Part shown: positions 36,801 through 47,040 of the stretch, in pieces
How the letters are laid out: each line of letters begins with the position of its first letter
Position numbering within the stretch: the first letter of the stretch is position 1
Translations under genes and position numbers: made by a program
Assembly: GCA_001574975.1 (NCBI GenBank)
Contig: KQ965846.1
Coordinates: 66,958 to 130,957, forward strand
Length of the DNA: 64,000 nt
Source: Gonapodya prolifera JEL478
Taxonomy: Eukaryota; Monoblepharomycota; Monoblepharidomycetes; Monoblepharidales; Gonapodyaceae
Direction: 5' to 3'
Notes under the pieces: model-generated
The model's input: only the letters and a program-made list of their open reading frames with translations
The model's database searches: none
What the model was told of the DNA's origin: nothing

Positions 36801-37205
36801 ACATCGGTTGTTCAAAGTGAAGGACAAGAACGTGTTGCAAAGATGGGGGCGGTGGTGATTGTGCGAGAACAGGAAGTGAACGACGTTTCTTGTTATGGAT
36901 CATTGGGAGGTATGCTTCAACCTTACCCCGTTTTCCCCCTCCGGTCGCCCGATCACGTAGTCTGGGGAACAAAGAGCACGTCTCTGTATAGTGATTCCAC
37001 ACCTGGTTTCTCGGGCTTGGACCATCTCCTGGATTTTCCAAGGACCGTCGATGATGTGGACCAGGACCTCGAGCAGACCACAGTGACGGCAGAAGTCAAC
37101 GCGCCAACCCAACCGTCACCACTGCCGGATGTGACTGAATTGGACTTATCGTTCTTGTTTGGAGGCCCCGCTAGGGCCCCTAACAATCATCGCGACAAAG
37201 CATAG
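33856..37205 (+). CDS. Zn2Cys6 fungal transcription factor with middle homology region
   Basis: The Gal4-type binuclear zinc cluster is split by an intron: ACDFCVRMKLKCDGIEPC, SRCSK, then after 34233-34405 RSQNCTYLKVHKIP, giving C-x2-C-x6-C-x5-C-x2-C-x6-C. A basic linker (ARYKRRNCEDG) follows. The middle homology region includes PPQEIQNLLIRLYFKNVWPW, VRCARLLPTVFDMRRPSVHH, VQAILNMCVQSNTHPEFEQG, RVWVGMAMVLARIIGLSS and ERKMDEMRRTWYCCLAWDRW. Later exons (35840-36225 and 36310-37205) give SAYILIMFYAMR and a C-terminal region ending in an acidic/hydrophobic ELDLSFLFGG motif, a plausible activation patch. The 5' exon is uncertain: a splice at 34070-34160 is needed to enter the zinc-cluster frame. 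Such factors often control adjacent transporter or metabolic genes; an MFS gene lies 1.3 kb downstream, which is only suggestive. Confidence 0.85.
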
Positions 37206-38544
37206 CACATTTCCTCGTGAAGGCAGTCCACTTGGGGATGCCGGAGTGAACGGACGTGGACCGGATAACCTCTAAGCCAGAGACACTGGGTCAAATAGTC
37301 GAGCTATAAACATTTGCATTATTGTTTGGTGTTCTTTGGGTTTTGTGTCAGCTTGTCGTGGTAAATAGTTTTCCGCAGTATTTTTAATGGTTGATTTGCA
37401 CGACTAGTAGCTGCAATATGACTTGCATTCATCTGATACCGGTACTACCCCTTGTGAAGTTTGGACTCCGGACTCAGTCGAGCTTTGTTGGACTTCGTTG
37501 ATGAAAACAGCGAAACCAAGCCTCCTGTTTATCATTCTCCACTACACGTCACCCTTCCCTTCCGCTCCTGACAACACCTCTAACCACACTTTCAGCACCA
37601 ATATTCGCCAACTAATCAGGTCCCTCACAGCCAGGCGCCAACCTTTCACTGTCGGACGCATCAGTAGCGCGATTCCTTCCTGCTCGTTTCATTTTTAGAG
37701 ACTCCCGCAGGTGGAGGAGGACAGCATTTCTCCCTTTTGCGGCGCCGTCTCAAAACGCTTCACGGCACGTGATGCCGAGCACGGGCCTTTCCACGATGTG
37801 TATGACACCCCACGACCCAGTTTGTGTTATATTCTCACCCTTGGAGGACTCCCCCCTCCTTTTTCTGAGCACGAGGACTCATTTCAAGTGTTTTCTTTCG
37901 TGACGGGGTGACCGGCGGGCACGTGGGCAAGTTCACGAGACCTTGCCGAGGAAGTACCCTGCAACTCCAATCCGACGTTTTGACGAAAGAAGTCCCCAAT
38001 CAGATGGTGTGGTGTAGTGTACCGAGTTTATAGGACGGTAAAGTGTAATGATCTGTTACGTAACCTTTTTGGAGTTGGTGGTTGTGGTGGCAGACGATAG
38101 GCCTCTTCTCCAAGATCTCAGAAGTTGCAACACAGTGTTCTCATTCTTTTCGACTAGTGAATTCTCCCCCGACTCTGCACTTCTGATCTTGACTCATTGT
38201 CTTGTAGGTGACGTCCACTCTGAACCGATATCAGTGCAATGTCACGGGACGTTAACAGGGTCGCAACAATGAATTTTCTTTTGGCCAACGAGCCAAGAAC
38301 GCATTTATGTGCGTTTGTGGGTCACGTCTCCAGGTGGCAGCATTCCTGGATCTGAATTACGTGACATTTTGCCAGTGTTAACACAAAAATGTGGCAGGCA
38401 AATAACACATTGGAAACTTTGCTGGAAGAGGAATTCTCGGTGATCGGTTCAAGAATATTGACCATAACAAATCTGGTATCAATAGTATTATATATGCAGC
38501 AGCTACCGTCCACATCCACATTCACATCCCACTTCACTCTCCAT
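37206..38544. other. 1.3-kb intergenic region, convergent 3' flanks; nothing supported
   Basis: It lies between the 3' ends of the Zn2Cys6 factor gene and the MFS gene. There are only short frames. Two CACGTG-type hexamers are present (about 37776 and 37920), but a region between two 3' ends is not where promoter elements are expected. Confidence 0.35.
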
Positions 38545-40560
38545 CTAAATCTTTTTCCTCAACATCCACCCCGCCAAGTCCATCCTGACCCACACCGTAA
38601 GGAACCCACACATGGAGAACATACTCGCCCCCCACAGAATCGCGGGTAGGTAATCTATGCTGATGGATCCATCGAGCAATTTGGTCGTGTAGTGGTCCAA
38701 GAAAAGACCAGCGACGGGCTGCCCGGCAATGGCGCCAGGTAAGCTTCCACTGAATTGTAACCCCATTCGTTGCGTGATTTTGTCTACACCCCATACTTGG
38801 GCGATGAAACTGGGGAAGAGGGAGATGAAGCCCTGGTGTGAAGTGATGATTGGTGTTTGTAGTCAGCTCTTAGTTGCCAGCTATTGATCGCAAGGACGCA
38901 CAACAACTCACCCCTGAGAAAAAGCCGAAACCCAACCCAAACAGTAGCAGCGGTACGTACGACTTCGCAAAGGGCCACAGTCCAAAGTACAACAGCGCTG
39001 ATACAACCTATCGGGTGGTGACATTTCGTTGATCAGCACTCCGCTAACCGCCACCGTCACTTCACGCGCCCCCGACACCAAACACACCTGACATAGCGTC
39101 AGTGCATTAACATTCCCCACGCAATCCGCATAATACCCAATAACAACCCGTCCCGCTGCGCTGGCACCGTTCGTGAGGCCGAGGATCAGCGCTCCGTCCG
39201 AACTCGAGAGACCGATGTTGACTGCGTAGGAGGGGATGTAGCCGAAGGGGATGAAGAAGCCCCACCTATAGATAGTTGGGATGAAATGAGATGGAGAGAG
39301 GATGGGTGTTAGGAGGGAGTCAGATGGATTATGAGGGTTGGGAAAGGGGGTGTTCTCACATCATGAAGAAGCCGCTCAAGAATAAGCGAAGGAAATTGGG
39401 GTCCTTGGGTGAAACGTCGCATTAACACAACGTCTTCACTTTTACATAGAGCCCACCAGAACTCACCTTGAAGAACTCCCACTCAAACAGCTTCCCACCC
39501 TTTGCACCCCTTCCAACCTTGCCCTTCAAGAAATAGCTCGACGCCATGACCACCGTCCCATTCATCACCGCAATCACCCTGAGCGCCCACCGATGCCCCA
39601 GGTCGTCAATCATCTTCTGACTCAAGGGCCCCAGGGACATCCCACCCAACCCGGACCCAGCAACAACAATGCCGATCGCCAGGGCTCGGTTGCGGGAGAA
39701 GTACTGGATGGGCACGGCGACGTAGGAGAAGTACATGAATGCCGTGGCGGTGCCGTACATGATCCCTTGGGTGATCAGGACCTGCCACAAAGTGGACGAG
39801 AAGGAGGCGAGGAGGAAGGATAAGGTGACGAGCAAGCCGCCGGTGAAGACACAGAGTTGGTGGCCGAGGCGGTTTTGGACGTAACCCATGAAGGGGCTGA
39901 GGTTGGCGTAGCGGTGGGAAAAGAGTGAGTTGCACGGTGGCGGGAAATAGAGGGAAGATGCTCACCCAAGGACATTCTGGAACGCCATGTTCATGGAGCC
40001 CACAAACGCAAGCTGGAACAGCGACGTTCCCGGCAACACTTGGTTATAAAAAAAGAATCTCATGAAAACACCTGAGTCCACCGACAGTGACCTCGTTACA
40101 TTTCATTCGATTGCTTCATTTTCAACGAGAACTCACCCCACGTAAACATCAACCCCATCCCAAAAAACATTCCCAAAAACGCCGCCACGAGGACCAAGAT
40201 CCCCTCCATGCCACCTTCTTGGAACAGCGAGACTTTGCCCCCACCGGCATTGTCGGTGCCGGTAGGCTCAGACTCGTCCAGCGAGATCGCGACGGTTTCT
40301 TCTTTCCGCTCGGAGCCTTTGATGTCGATTTCGCGGATGAGTAACCCAGCCACCGCCGAGTCCTTCTCCGTACTGGAAAGGTTCCGACTATCCAAATTCT
40401 GACGAGCTGAGTCGTCTTTCGCCATCTTATCGTCCGATTTGGGCGTGCCCTGAGTCCCTCTTTGCCCCTCTGTCTCCGTGGTCTCAACCTCGAATCGCCG
40501 CGGCACCTCGGAGTTGACGGGAGACACCCCCAGATCTTGTGTTACTGGAGTCTGCGACAT
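38545..40560 (-). CDS. Monocarboxylate-type MFS transporter (MCT/riboflavin-transporter-like)
   Basis: A 12-helix MFS protein of the MCT family, which in fungi imports monocarboxylates or related solutes. After a charged N-terminal tail of about 110 residues (start MSQTPVTQDLGVSP at 40560), helices include EGILVLVAAFLGMFFGMGLM, VLPGTSLFQLAFVGSMNMAF, LGPFMGYVQNRLGHQLC (loop 2-3), TGGLLVTLSFLLASFSSTLW, LAIGIVVAGSGLGGMSLGPL and RALIL-type later helices with LTNGASAAGRVVIGYYADC. The terminal exon carries GSLPGAIAGQPVAGLFLD and AILWGASMFSMCGFLT and ends in TAG. The D-G-G-W/GW signature of MCT proteins is represented by EGGMEG. A truncated duplicate of its last exon lies at 33615-33800. The start is 182 nt from the divergent PSTK candidate, so the promoter is shared. 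Confidence 0.87.
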
Positions 40561-40742
40561 GGCAGCTTGAGCTTCTAGGGCAGGAGCGTTCCGAGCAGTG
40601 ATGCACTCCGCCGAATCGCCAGCGTTGCAGAATGACTTTTCCTGGATGTGACGGTGGTCGGCTGGATGGTTTCTCCGAACCGGGGTGCACTTTTGTAATC
40701 GCATCCAGTCCCAATCTTAGCTCTTCCAGGTCTGATTTCACC

Positions 40743-42369
40743 ATGGACCCATCGCAAAGCCATCAGCCCATCAACTCTGCCTCTGCCGCCACCCCTACGC
40801 CCGCGATTCCACTTCCACCAGAACTCGCCGTACTCGTCGTCGCCCTGTCAGGCTTGCCCGGCGCCGGCAAGACCTCGCTGTGTCGTGCCATCGCGGCGCA
40901 CGTCAAGATGCAGGAGGATGGAGCATTGCGGTCGAGCCGCGAGAACGTGTCGGGGCCGCGACAGGAACAGGAACGAGACAAAGCGGCTTTCGATCGCGAA
41001 CACCCGAGCGGAGGCGCGATTCACACCATCCACGTCGAATTCGACGCTATGATGGAACGATGGAGAACACCCGGCCTCGCTGCGGCACCAACGAATGGCC
41101 ACGAAGGCGAGGAAACGTTCAAGGAAGGGAGGAAACGGGTTCTCGCCCACACTGAAGAGGTGGTTCGAGCGTTGAAGACCTCTGGGGGAAGGCGAATCGG
41201 AGAAAGGAAGGATGAGAAGGGAGACTGGATGTGTGATTGTTTGGTGACGGGTGGTGGTGTGGTGTGAGTTGTGGTATTCGGTGTGCTGCTGCTCTTCGAT
41301 TGGGGCAAACGTTACTCAATGAATGCGGTGGAGCGACTAGGCCATGGAAAGACGTTCCCGCCTCGCACATCATCTTGCTTGACGATAACTGCTTTTATAA
41401 AAGCATGAAGCACGAGGTGTTTCAGATGTGCAGACGGAGTGAGTTACCATCTGTGAATCTTCACCCCCACCCCACTCCTTTCTCAACTTCCTTGTTTCAA
41501 TTCGAACAACAAAAATCGATCACCTACCACCCAGATCACGCCGCCTTCCTCTCCCTCCACCTCCCCATCCCCCTCGCCGTCGCGATCGCACGAAATTCCC
41601 AGCGCGAACAGGCACATCGTGTCCCCGAGGACGTTGTGATGAGGATTGCGGGGAGGATGGAGCAAGGTGCGGTGGTATCATTGAAATGATATCTTTGCTC
41701 ATTGAAGAGTTCAAACAGGGCTCGTCACCCGTTTATAGATAATGTCGACTCGGGACCGCACTCGTACCCGTGGTTGAACGAATGCGTCCTGCAGTGGAAC
41801 GGCGACGGAGGAGATCACGACAAGTACGGCGCGTTGACTCGAATATTATCTCCGACTCTGCCTCACAGAACATCCTCGTCAGCAGTATAGACGACTTGCT
41901 TGGAGACATTTACTCGAAGTGGTCGCACTACGTTTCCCTTGCCAGGGATTGGGACCGTCGGGAACAGGAGATGGAGAATGCTGAGCGGAGCAAGGTACGG
42001 AAGGTATCAGTGGGACCGCTTATTTGTTTCGACATGATTGATCCAAAGATTTCTACATAATCTGCTCTTAACCCACAGACCCAATCCCGCACCGAAACAT
42101 CCGAATCATTCTTGCATCAACTCAACATCCGGCTCACCCGCGTCGTCGGGGTATATCTTTCGTCGATCGCCAATGATCGGAAGGGCGATGTGGGGAAACT
42201 GATATCGGCAATTAAGGGGGATTTTATGCATCGCGTGAGAGCTGAAATTGCGTCGCCTGATAGGGCAAATGTGGGTGCGAGTGAGAGTGGTTACAGTTTA
42301 GATGATTTTGTGCGGAAGTTTGAAAGTGAGCTGCAAACGAGGGGGCTCCCTTTGGAGACAGACAAATAG
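40743..42369 (+). CDS. PSTK: Candidate L-seryl-tRNA(Sec) kinase (PSTK)
   Basis: PSTK phosphorylates Ser-tRNA[Sec] in the archaeal/eukaryotic route to selenocysteine. The N-terminal exon (start 40743) has a Walker A loop, VALSGLPGAGKTSLCRAI. The second conserved block is VPASHIILLDDNCFYKSMKH followed by EVFQMCRR, which matches the LDDNFYYxSMRYEVYQLAR block of PSTK much better than the corresponding part of the related KTI12. After an intron, HAAFLSLHLPIPLAVAIARN, SQREQAHRVPEDVVMRIAGR and MEQ follow, as in the PSTK region with QRNGQR and MGRKLE. The C-terminal exons (QNILVSSIDDLLGDIYSKW; LNIRLTRVVGVYLSSIANDR; KGDVGKLISAIKGDFMHRVR) fit the helical tRNA-binding half. Exon borders near 41240-41290 and 41665-41715 are unresolved. 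Walker A and the DDNxxYKSM block are intact. Confidence 0.7.
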
Positions 42370-42899
42370 ACGCGGGTTGACATGAGGTCGCGACCACACC
42401 ACCAACCTACCTCAGGTGAATCTGGTTGAGTCAGAGGAGGAGCCGAGAAAGCCCGCAGTTGAGTCTCGGCCCAATCCTAATCAATACTGTGGCACAGACC
42501 CTGATAAATAGGAGTCTCGGGAGACTTGGCAGCGGGCCGACTCTGATCTGCACTGTTTGGGTGGATTCGCTCGCAGAGACAGCGCACGCATCAATGTCGT
42601 GGGTCAGAACAGTTCTGGGTCTCCCCGTACGTCGTGCGATGCGGTTTCCGCTGTGGCGCACACTCGACTGACGACCCACCTCCACCCTTTGCGTTGACGC
42701 GATCGGCCGTGTGTGTGTCCGCGCGCAGGAAACGGGGCCGTCGCTGAAAGACGAAGGTGAGAGCGCGTGGCGCGATCTGCGTGTGGGGCCGAGTCTCACC
42801 GGCGGCTGTGCTCCTCGTCACTCCCGCCCGATATACATCTACTATTGCGTATCCAGTGGTGGGTCTTGCTTGAGTTTAGCAAGCACGAGGCTGTTTTAG
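42370..42899. other. Upstream region of the APC permease; first exon not resolved
   Basis: It must contain the promoter and probably the first coding exon of the permease, which I could not define. A TGATAA (about 42503) resembles a GATA-factor site of the kind used by fungal nitrogen regulation, but a single hexamer is weak evidence. Confidence 0.3.
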
Positions 42900-45646
42900 C
42901 TGACTTTTTGCTCCGATCGAAAGGTTCTCGCAAAGCTCGGTTACAAGCAAGAAACCAAGAGACCGTTCAACAAAATCAGTGCGTTGGACTTCTGCTTTCG
43001 CTTGATCCGATAATCCCATTCTCAACGATGCTCACTTCAAATCACAGCCACATGGGCGCTCAACTACACAAACGTATGCCTCCTCCTCAACGTGCCTCTC
43101 ATGTCCTACGCTCTCTCCACCGGAGGTCCTGTGAGTCAAAACTGTGCCGCGTACGGCGTAATGCAGTCACATTTTTATCAAACTCTCTCTCTCTCTCCGC
43201 CACAGCCCACCGTCCTATGGTCATTCTGGCCCGTCTCGCTCCTCGTCTGCACAGTCGCACTCTCCATGGCCGAACTCTGCTCGTCGATGCCCACTATGGG
43301 CGGATTGTACAACTTTGCCGCGCGGTTGGGTGGGCCAAAGTGGGGGCCGTATGCTGCATGGTACGTGGGACCGGGGGGGGGGGGGGTATCGAGCGCAGCG
43401 AGCACGAGGTCTAAGCGCCGCTAGGCGCTGACCGAGGCGTCCGCCGAAGGCGATTGAACCGCGAGCGAAGCGGAACGCTCCTCCCGGAGCAAATATGTAT
43501 GCGCGCCGGAGGGCAAATTCACCGCGAGGGGGGTTGGCCCAATATCGATCTTCGGGCTTTTGTTCACCCCTCACACAACCCTTGGTCCCGTACAGGAACA
43601 CCGCCTGGTTCAACTACATCTCCAACGTAGCCGCTCTCGCCAACGCCGCTCAAGGGTCCGCATACCTGATCTGCGTGATCCGGCAGCTCAACACTGACTG
43701 GGTGCCCGAGACGCAGGAGCTCCGCAACGTCGAGTACGGGATCTACTTTGCGATCGTGTCGCTGGTGGGGATTATTAACGTTTTTGGAGAGGATTACCTG
43801 TGAGTAGCTCGAGCGACCACGTCGCGAGACGTGAGGTCTGGAGTGCGAAGAACGGAAGACCGAGCACCGAGGCCTAAGCGCGATAGCGCTGACCGAGTCG
43901 AGGCCGGCACGCGCAGCGTGATTCGAGTCCCACCCGCCGCTATGTCGCAGTGGAGGGGATATCCCATCAGAGAGGGCACAATGTAATCTCACGTCCACGT
44001 CCCACCTGTCCGCCACAGCCCGACCATTGCCCAATTCTCGTCCTACATCATCATGATCGGCAGTCTCTTCATCGCCATCTACCCGCTTGCCGCCGTCGGG
44101 CGTGACAACCTCGCCGACGGGACCTTTGTGTTCGTGACCTGGCAGAACTACACCGGGTCCGAGTCCAACGCACTTGTGGCCCTGATTGGGTTGTTGCCGG
44201 CCGCGTGGAATATTGTCGGGTTTGGTGGGTCTTGTTGTTGTGGCGCGGTAGGATGAGGGGAAGTCTCACGATGGTTTGGGGAACATACAGACGCATCCAG
44301 CCACATCGCCGAAGAAACCTCGGACAGTACCACTTCGGCGTCCACCAGTCTCGTCTTCACCGTTATCGCGGGCGCAATCGGTGGATTCTTCCGTGAGTAC
44401 CGCCCTCTTCCGTTTTTAGCCCCGGTTGGCGGCGTCACATCACCCAAATATTCACAATTGATCATCGGGTGTGCGAATTATAGTCTGGACTTGCCAGTTC
44501 TTCCTCATCACCGACATTGACGCCGTCCTGAACGGGGACTACGACCCCTACGTCAAGTAAGTCTCCTCCCTCTTCCCTCTTCCCCCTTCTTTCTTCCTTG
44601 TTCCCATTCCATCCCGTCGACGCCTCGTCTCCGCCTCAGAATCACATGCTAATCCTCTCCGATCCTCCCCCACCTACAGCATCTGGCTCTCCACCGTCGG
44701 CCCCAACTACACAACGGCCTTCCTCGTGATCATGGGATTCAGCTTCACGATGACGGCATGCGCGTCTGTGGTCGTTACTTCACGAAGTACGTGATTTCAT
44801 TTCACGCTAATGTACTTGGCTGACCACACCGATCACCAACAGTGTTCTTCTCCCTCGTTCGCGACAAGGCGCTTCCGTTCAGTGAATTCTGGTACTACAT
44901 CAGTGAGTCTCCTCGTTATTCCGTTCTCCTATCGCTCCTCATCACCTCCTCACCTCATCCACCCACGACCACCAGACCCAACCTTCCACTCCCCCACCCG
45001 CACTATCTGCCTCACCGTGTTCCTGACCTGGGTCCTCGGCCTGCCCACGCTCTTCTCGGACGTCGTGTTCGCGGCCCTAACCTCGGTGTCGACCGTGTGC
45101 TTCTTCATCTCCGTGAGTCTCGCGTTCAACTTCCTGCCTGTCCCTGCATTTCCCTTACCACCACGAGGGAACACAGACGGTCATCCCAACCTTCTTCCGG
45201 ATCACGGTATCCAAGGACACATTCAAGCCGGGACCGTGGAACCTGGGCAAGTGGACCTTCTTCTCCGGGTGGATCGCGGTCGTGTTCGTCGCCTTCATGA
45301 CGATTATTTTTATGCTGCCTGTGAGTTGACTTATATCTATGGGTGTCTTATTTGTGATCGCAACTCCCGTCACCCCCCACCCGCCCCTTCTTCTCGCCTC
45401 TCTAACACCGCGCAACGCACACAGACCGAATACCCCGTCGACCCCGACCTCTCCAACTTCAATTTCGCCCCCATCGTGTTCGGAATCCTACTCGTCTTCA
45501 TCAACGGCTGGTGGTTCCTTTTCGCGCGGCACTCGTTCAAAGGGCCCTTGAGGAACATCTCCGAGGAGGATGTGGCCAAGTTGGAGGAGAAATTGACCAC
45601 TGCAGAGGGGACCGATAAGATTGGTGCCAGTGAAAGTACCGTCTAG
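42900..45646 (+). CDS. APC-family amino-acid/GABA permease
   Basis: The earliest supported exon gives SDRKVLAKLGYKQETKRPF, the conserved cytosolic N-terminus of fungal amino-acid/choline/GABA permeases (UGA4/HNM1 group). Later exons supply the 12 helices: TWALNYTNVCLLLNVPLMSY, FWPVSLLVCTVALSMAELCS, SMPTMGGLYNFAARLGGPKW, NTAWFNYISNVAALANAAQG, FAIVSLVGIINVFGEDYLP, SYIIMIGSLFIAIYPLAAVG, LIGLLPAAWNIVGFDASSHI, AEETSDSTTSASTSLVFTVI, TAFLVIMGFSFTMTACASVV, TSRMFFSLVRDKALPFSEFW, TVFLTWVLGLPTLFSDVVF and FAPIVFGILLVFINGWWFLF, ending at TAG 45646. ASSHIAEET is the typical helix 6-7 signature. The introns at about 43363-43596 and 43801-44018 are unusually long and hold GC-rich hairpin repeats. The very N-terminus is missing. 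Confidence 0.88.
43372..43545. repeat. GC-rich hairpin repeat, copy 1 (in permease intron)
   Basis: A run of short GC-rich palindromic motifs begins just after a G-tract: GAGCGCAGCGAGC, GGTCTAAGCGC..GCTGACC and then GTCCGCCGAAGGCGA, CCGCGAGCGAAGCGG and CGCTCCTCCCGGAGC. The same ordered motifs occur in the TBC-gene intron at 54690-55030. The insertion lies wholly inside an intron between good splice sites. Confidence 0.7.
43803..43990. repeat. GC-rich hairpin repeat, copy 2 (in permease intron)
   Basis: It starts at the donor with CTCGAGCGAC, as does the TBC-gene copy, and contains CGAGGCCTAAGCGC..AGCGCTGACCGAG. It ends with GTGATTCGAGTCCCACC, which resembles a tRNA T-arm/B-box. It lies inside the intron between the exons ending GEDYL and starting PTIAQF. 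Confidence 0.6.
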
Positions 45647-46164
45647 GGAGAGAGTGAAGGTATAAAATGCAGGGGTGCGCTCGTGGGAGGTACAGAGGCC
45701 ACGGGTTGGTCTAAGTCGGAAAGTCTTGACATAATGGTCTTTATGACGGATTTATTGTACTACTACCTCTTTATTATAGAGAGCTTCTATCAAACAATGT
45801 TTCGGTAAATCTATACAACGCTACTCGGCCTGTATTGACATCGAGAACCAGAATTCAGCATCCGTGACGGGCAGGACGGAGTCAGTCCTGGCGTTCGACA
45901 AAGGAGGATTTGCCCTCGCTGGCTCGCACGCGGCATTGCAGAAGGGCCGGGAGCGATGCACCCCATTCTTACTGTGCAAAACAACTGCCAGCTTCCATGT
46001 CATTTTGCCTTTCGAGTTCAATCCCCAGTTAACCTGGCACCATCACCCCATGTCCGTCCCGCACCCCATCGCCCCCACGCACCACTCAGCCCTTCCCGGC
46101 CCATGAAATTTCATTTCAGTCCAAATAGTTCAACCATCATGCTCCACCCGTCATCCGCAAACGC
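45647..46164. other. Convergent 3' flanks of permease and MZT1; nothing supported
   Basis: About 520 nt between two 3' ends. Short frames only. No repeat or RNA gene was recognised. Confidence 0.4.
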
Positions 46165-46671
46165 TCACAACCCTCTGGGTCCAATCCCCGCAACACCAGG
46201 TCCACCATACGAGGCACTGCTGCCCAAAGACGCCGATCCCATGAAGCGGGACGCGGGGTTAGGAATGGAGGGGCGCGGTGGTAAGTACTCTGAAAAGGAG
46301 GCGGGATGGGAGAGGGAGGCAGATGCAGAGACGGATGGCGCGGTGGAGTGCAGAGCGGTGTCGCGACGGGCGGCAGCGAGGGAGGCGGCGAGCGAGGACG
46401 AAGATGCGGACGCAGAGACTCCCGTTTGCCCTGTCGAAGCGCCCCTCTCCGCCGGCGCAGGCACACCCGCTCCTCCCAACGACAACCGCTCTCTGCGCAC
46501 CTCCTTAACCACCGCCGCGAGCGCCTCGGGGTTCACGCCCAGCTCGCACAGCTGCACGATCGTCGCAAGCTGCTGCCTGTCGAGCCCGGTGTTGAGGATG
46601 CGCGAGATGTCGGCGAGAATGTCAAACGTTTCGCGGGCGTCGCGAAGGGGGGGAGAGTCGAGGGAAGACAT
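46165..46671 (-). CDS. MZT1: MOZART1 (mitotic-spindle organizing protein 1) with C-terminal extension
   Basis: MZT1 binds gamma-tubulin complex proteins and recruits them to microtubule-organizing centres. From the ATG at 46671 the protein reads MSSLDSPPLRDARETFDILA, DISRILNTGLDRQQLATIVQ, LCELGVNPEALAAVVKEVRR and ERLSL, matching the whole MOZART1 domain (ISRILNTGLD and CExGxNPEAL are diagnostic). Normal MZT1 is about 65-85 aa. Here the same frame continues for about 100 residues of Ser/Ala/Gly-rich, low-complexity sequence to the TGA at 46165. The extension may be real or may reflect an unrecognised intron with an earlier stop. A 330-codon frame on the opposite strand overlaps and is a GC-bias shadow. 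Confidence 0.88.
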   Translation of the reverse strand: MSSLDSPPLRDARETFDILADISRILNTGLDRQQLATIVQLCELGVNPEALAAVVKEVRRERLSLGGAGVPAPAERGASTGQTGVSASASSSSLAASLAAARRDTALHSTAPSVSASASLSHPASFSEYLPPRPSIPNPASRFMGSASLGSSASYGGPGVAGIGPRGL

Positions 46672-47040
46672 GAAGGGTGGGCAGTGGGGTGATGGGGTGA
46701 GATCGTGGGGTGGTGGTGCGGGTGCGTGGGTGGAATCAGTCACGGAAGTGGGAGCGAGGAGTGCCACAGATTTGGTACGCACGCGCCACTGGTGGAGAAC
46801 TCGACCACAACGACTGAAGACTCTGCTGTTGACCATTTGTCTCCTGTCCCGTCTTGGTGAGGTGAAGCTGCAGTCTGCAAGGCGTGAGGAATGGGAGCCG
46901 GGACGGATCCGATTTCAGAGTCATCGGAGAGGGACGATGGGCGTGTGAACAAAGTGGACCTATGGACTGATGGAGAGATGGCGTGATGGAGAGTGGCGAG
47001 AAGAAAGTGTGCACAACTGGCAAAGATAAGCAATGGGACA
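46672..47040. other. MZT1 upstream flank
   Basis: About 370 nt with normal CpG content, probably the MZT1 promoter. The strongly CpG-depleted block begins immediately beyond. Confidence 0.35.

Noticed and set aside
37770-37930. CACGTG hexamers as E-box-type promoter sites
   Set aside because: They lie between two convergent 3' ends, far from any start codon.
43181-43200. CT-microsatellite as a regulatory element
   Set aside because: It lies in the polypyrimidine tract of an intron just before its AG acceptor, which explains it.
45956-46948. A 330-codon plus-strand frame opposite MZT1
   Set aside because: It is antisense to a clear MOZART1 domain, has no domain itself and arises from GC-rich codon bias.
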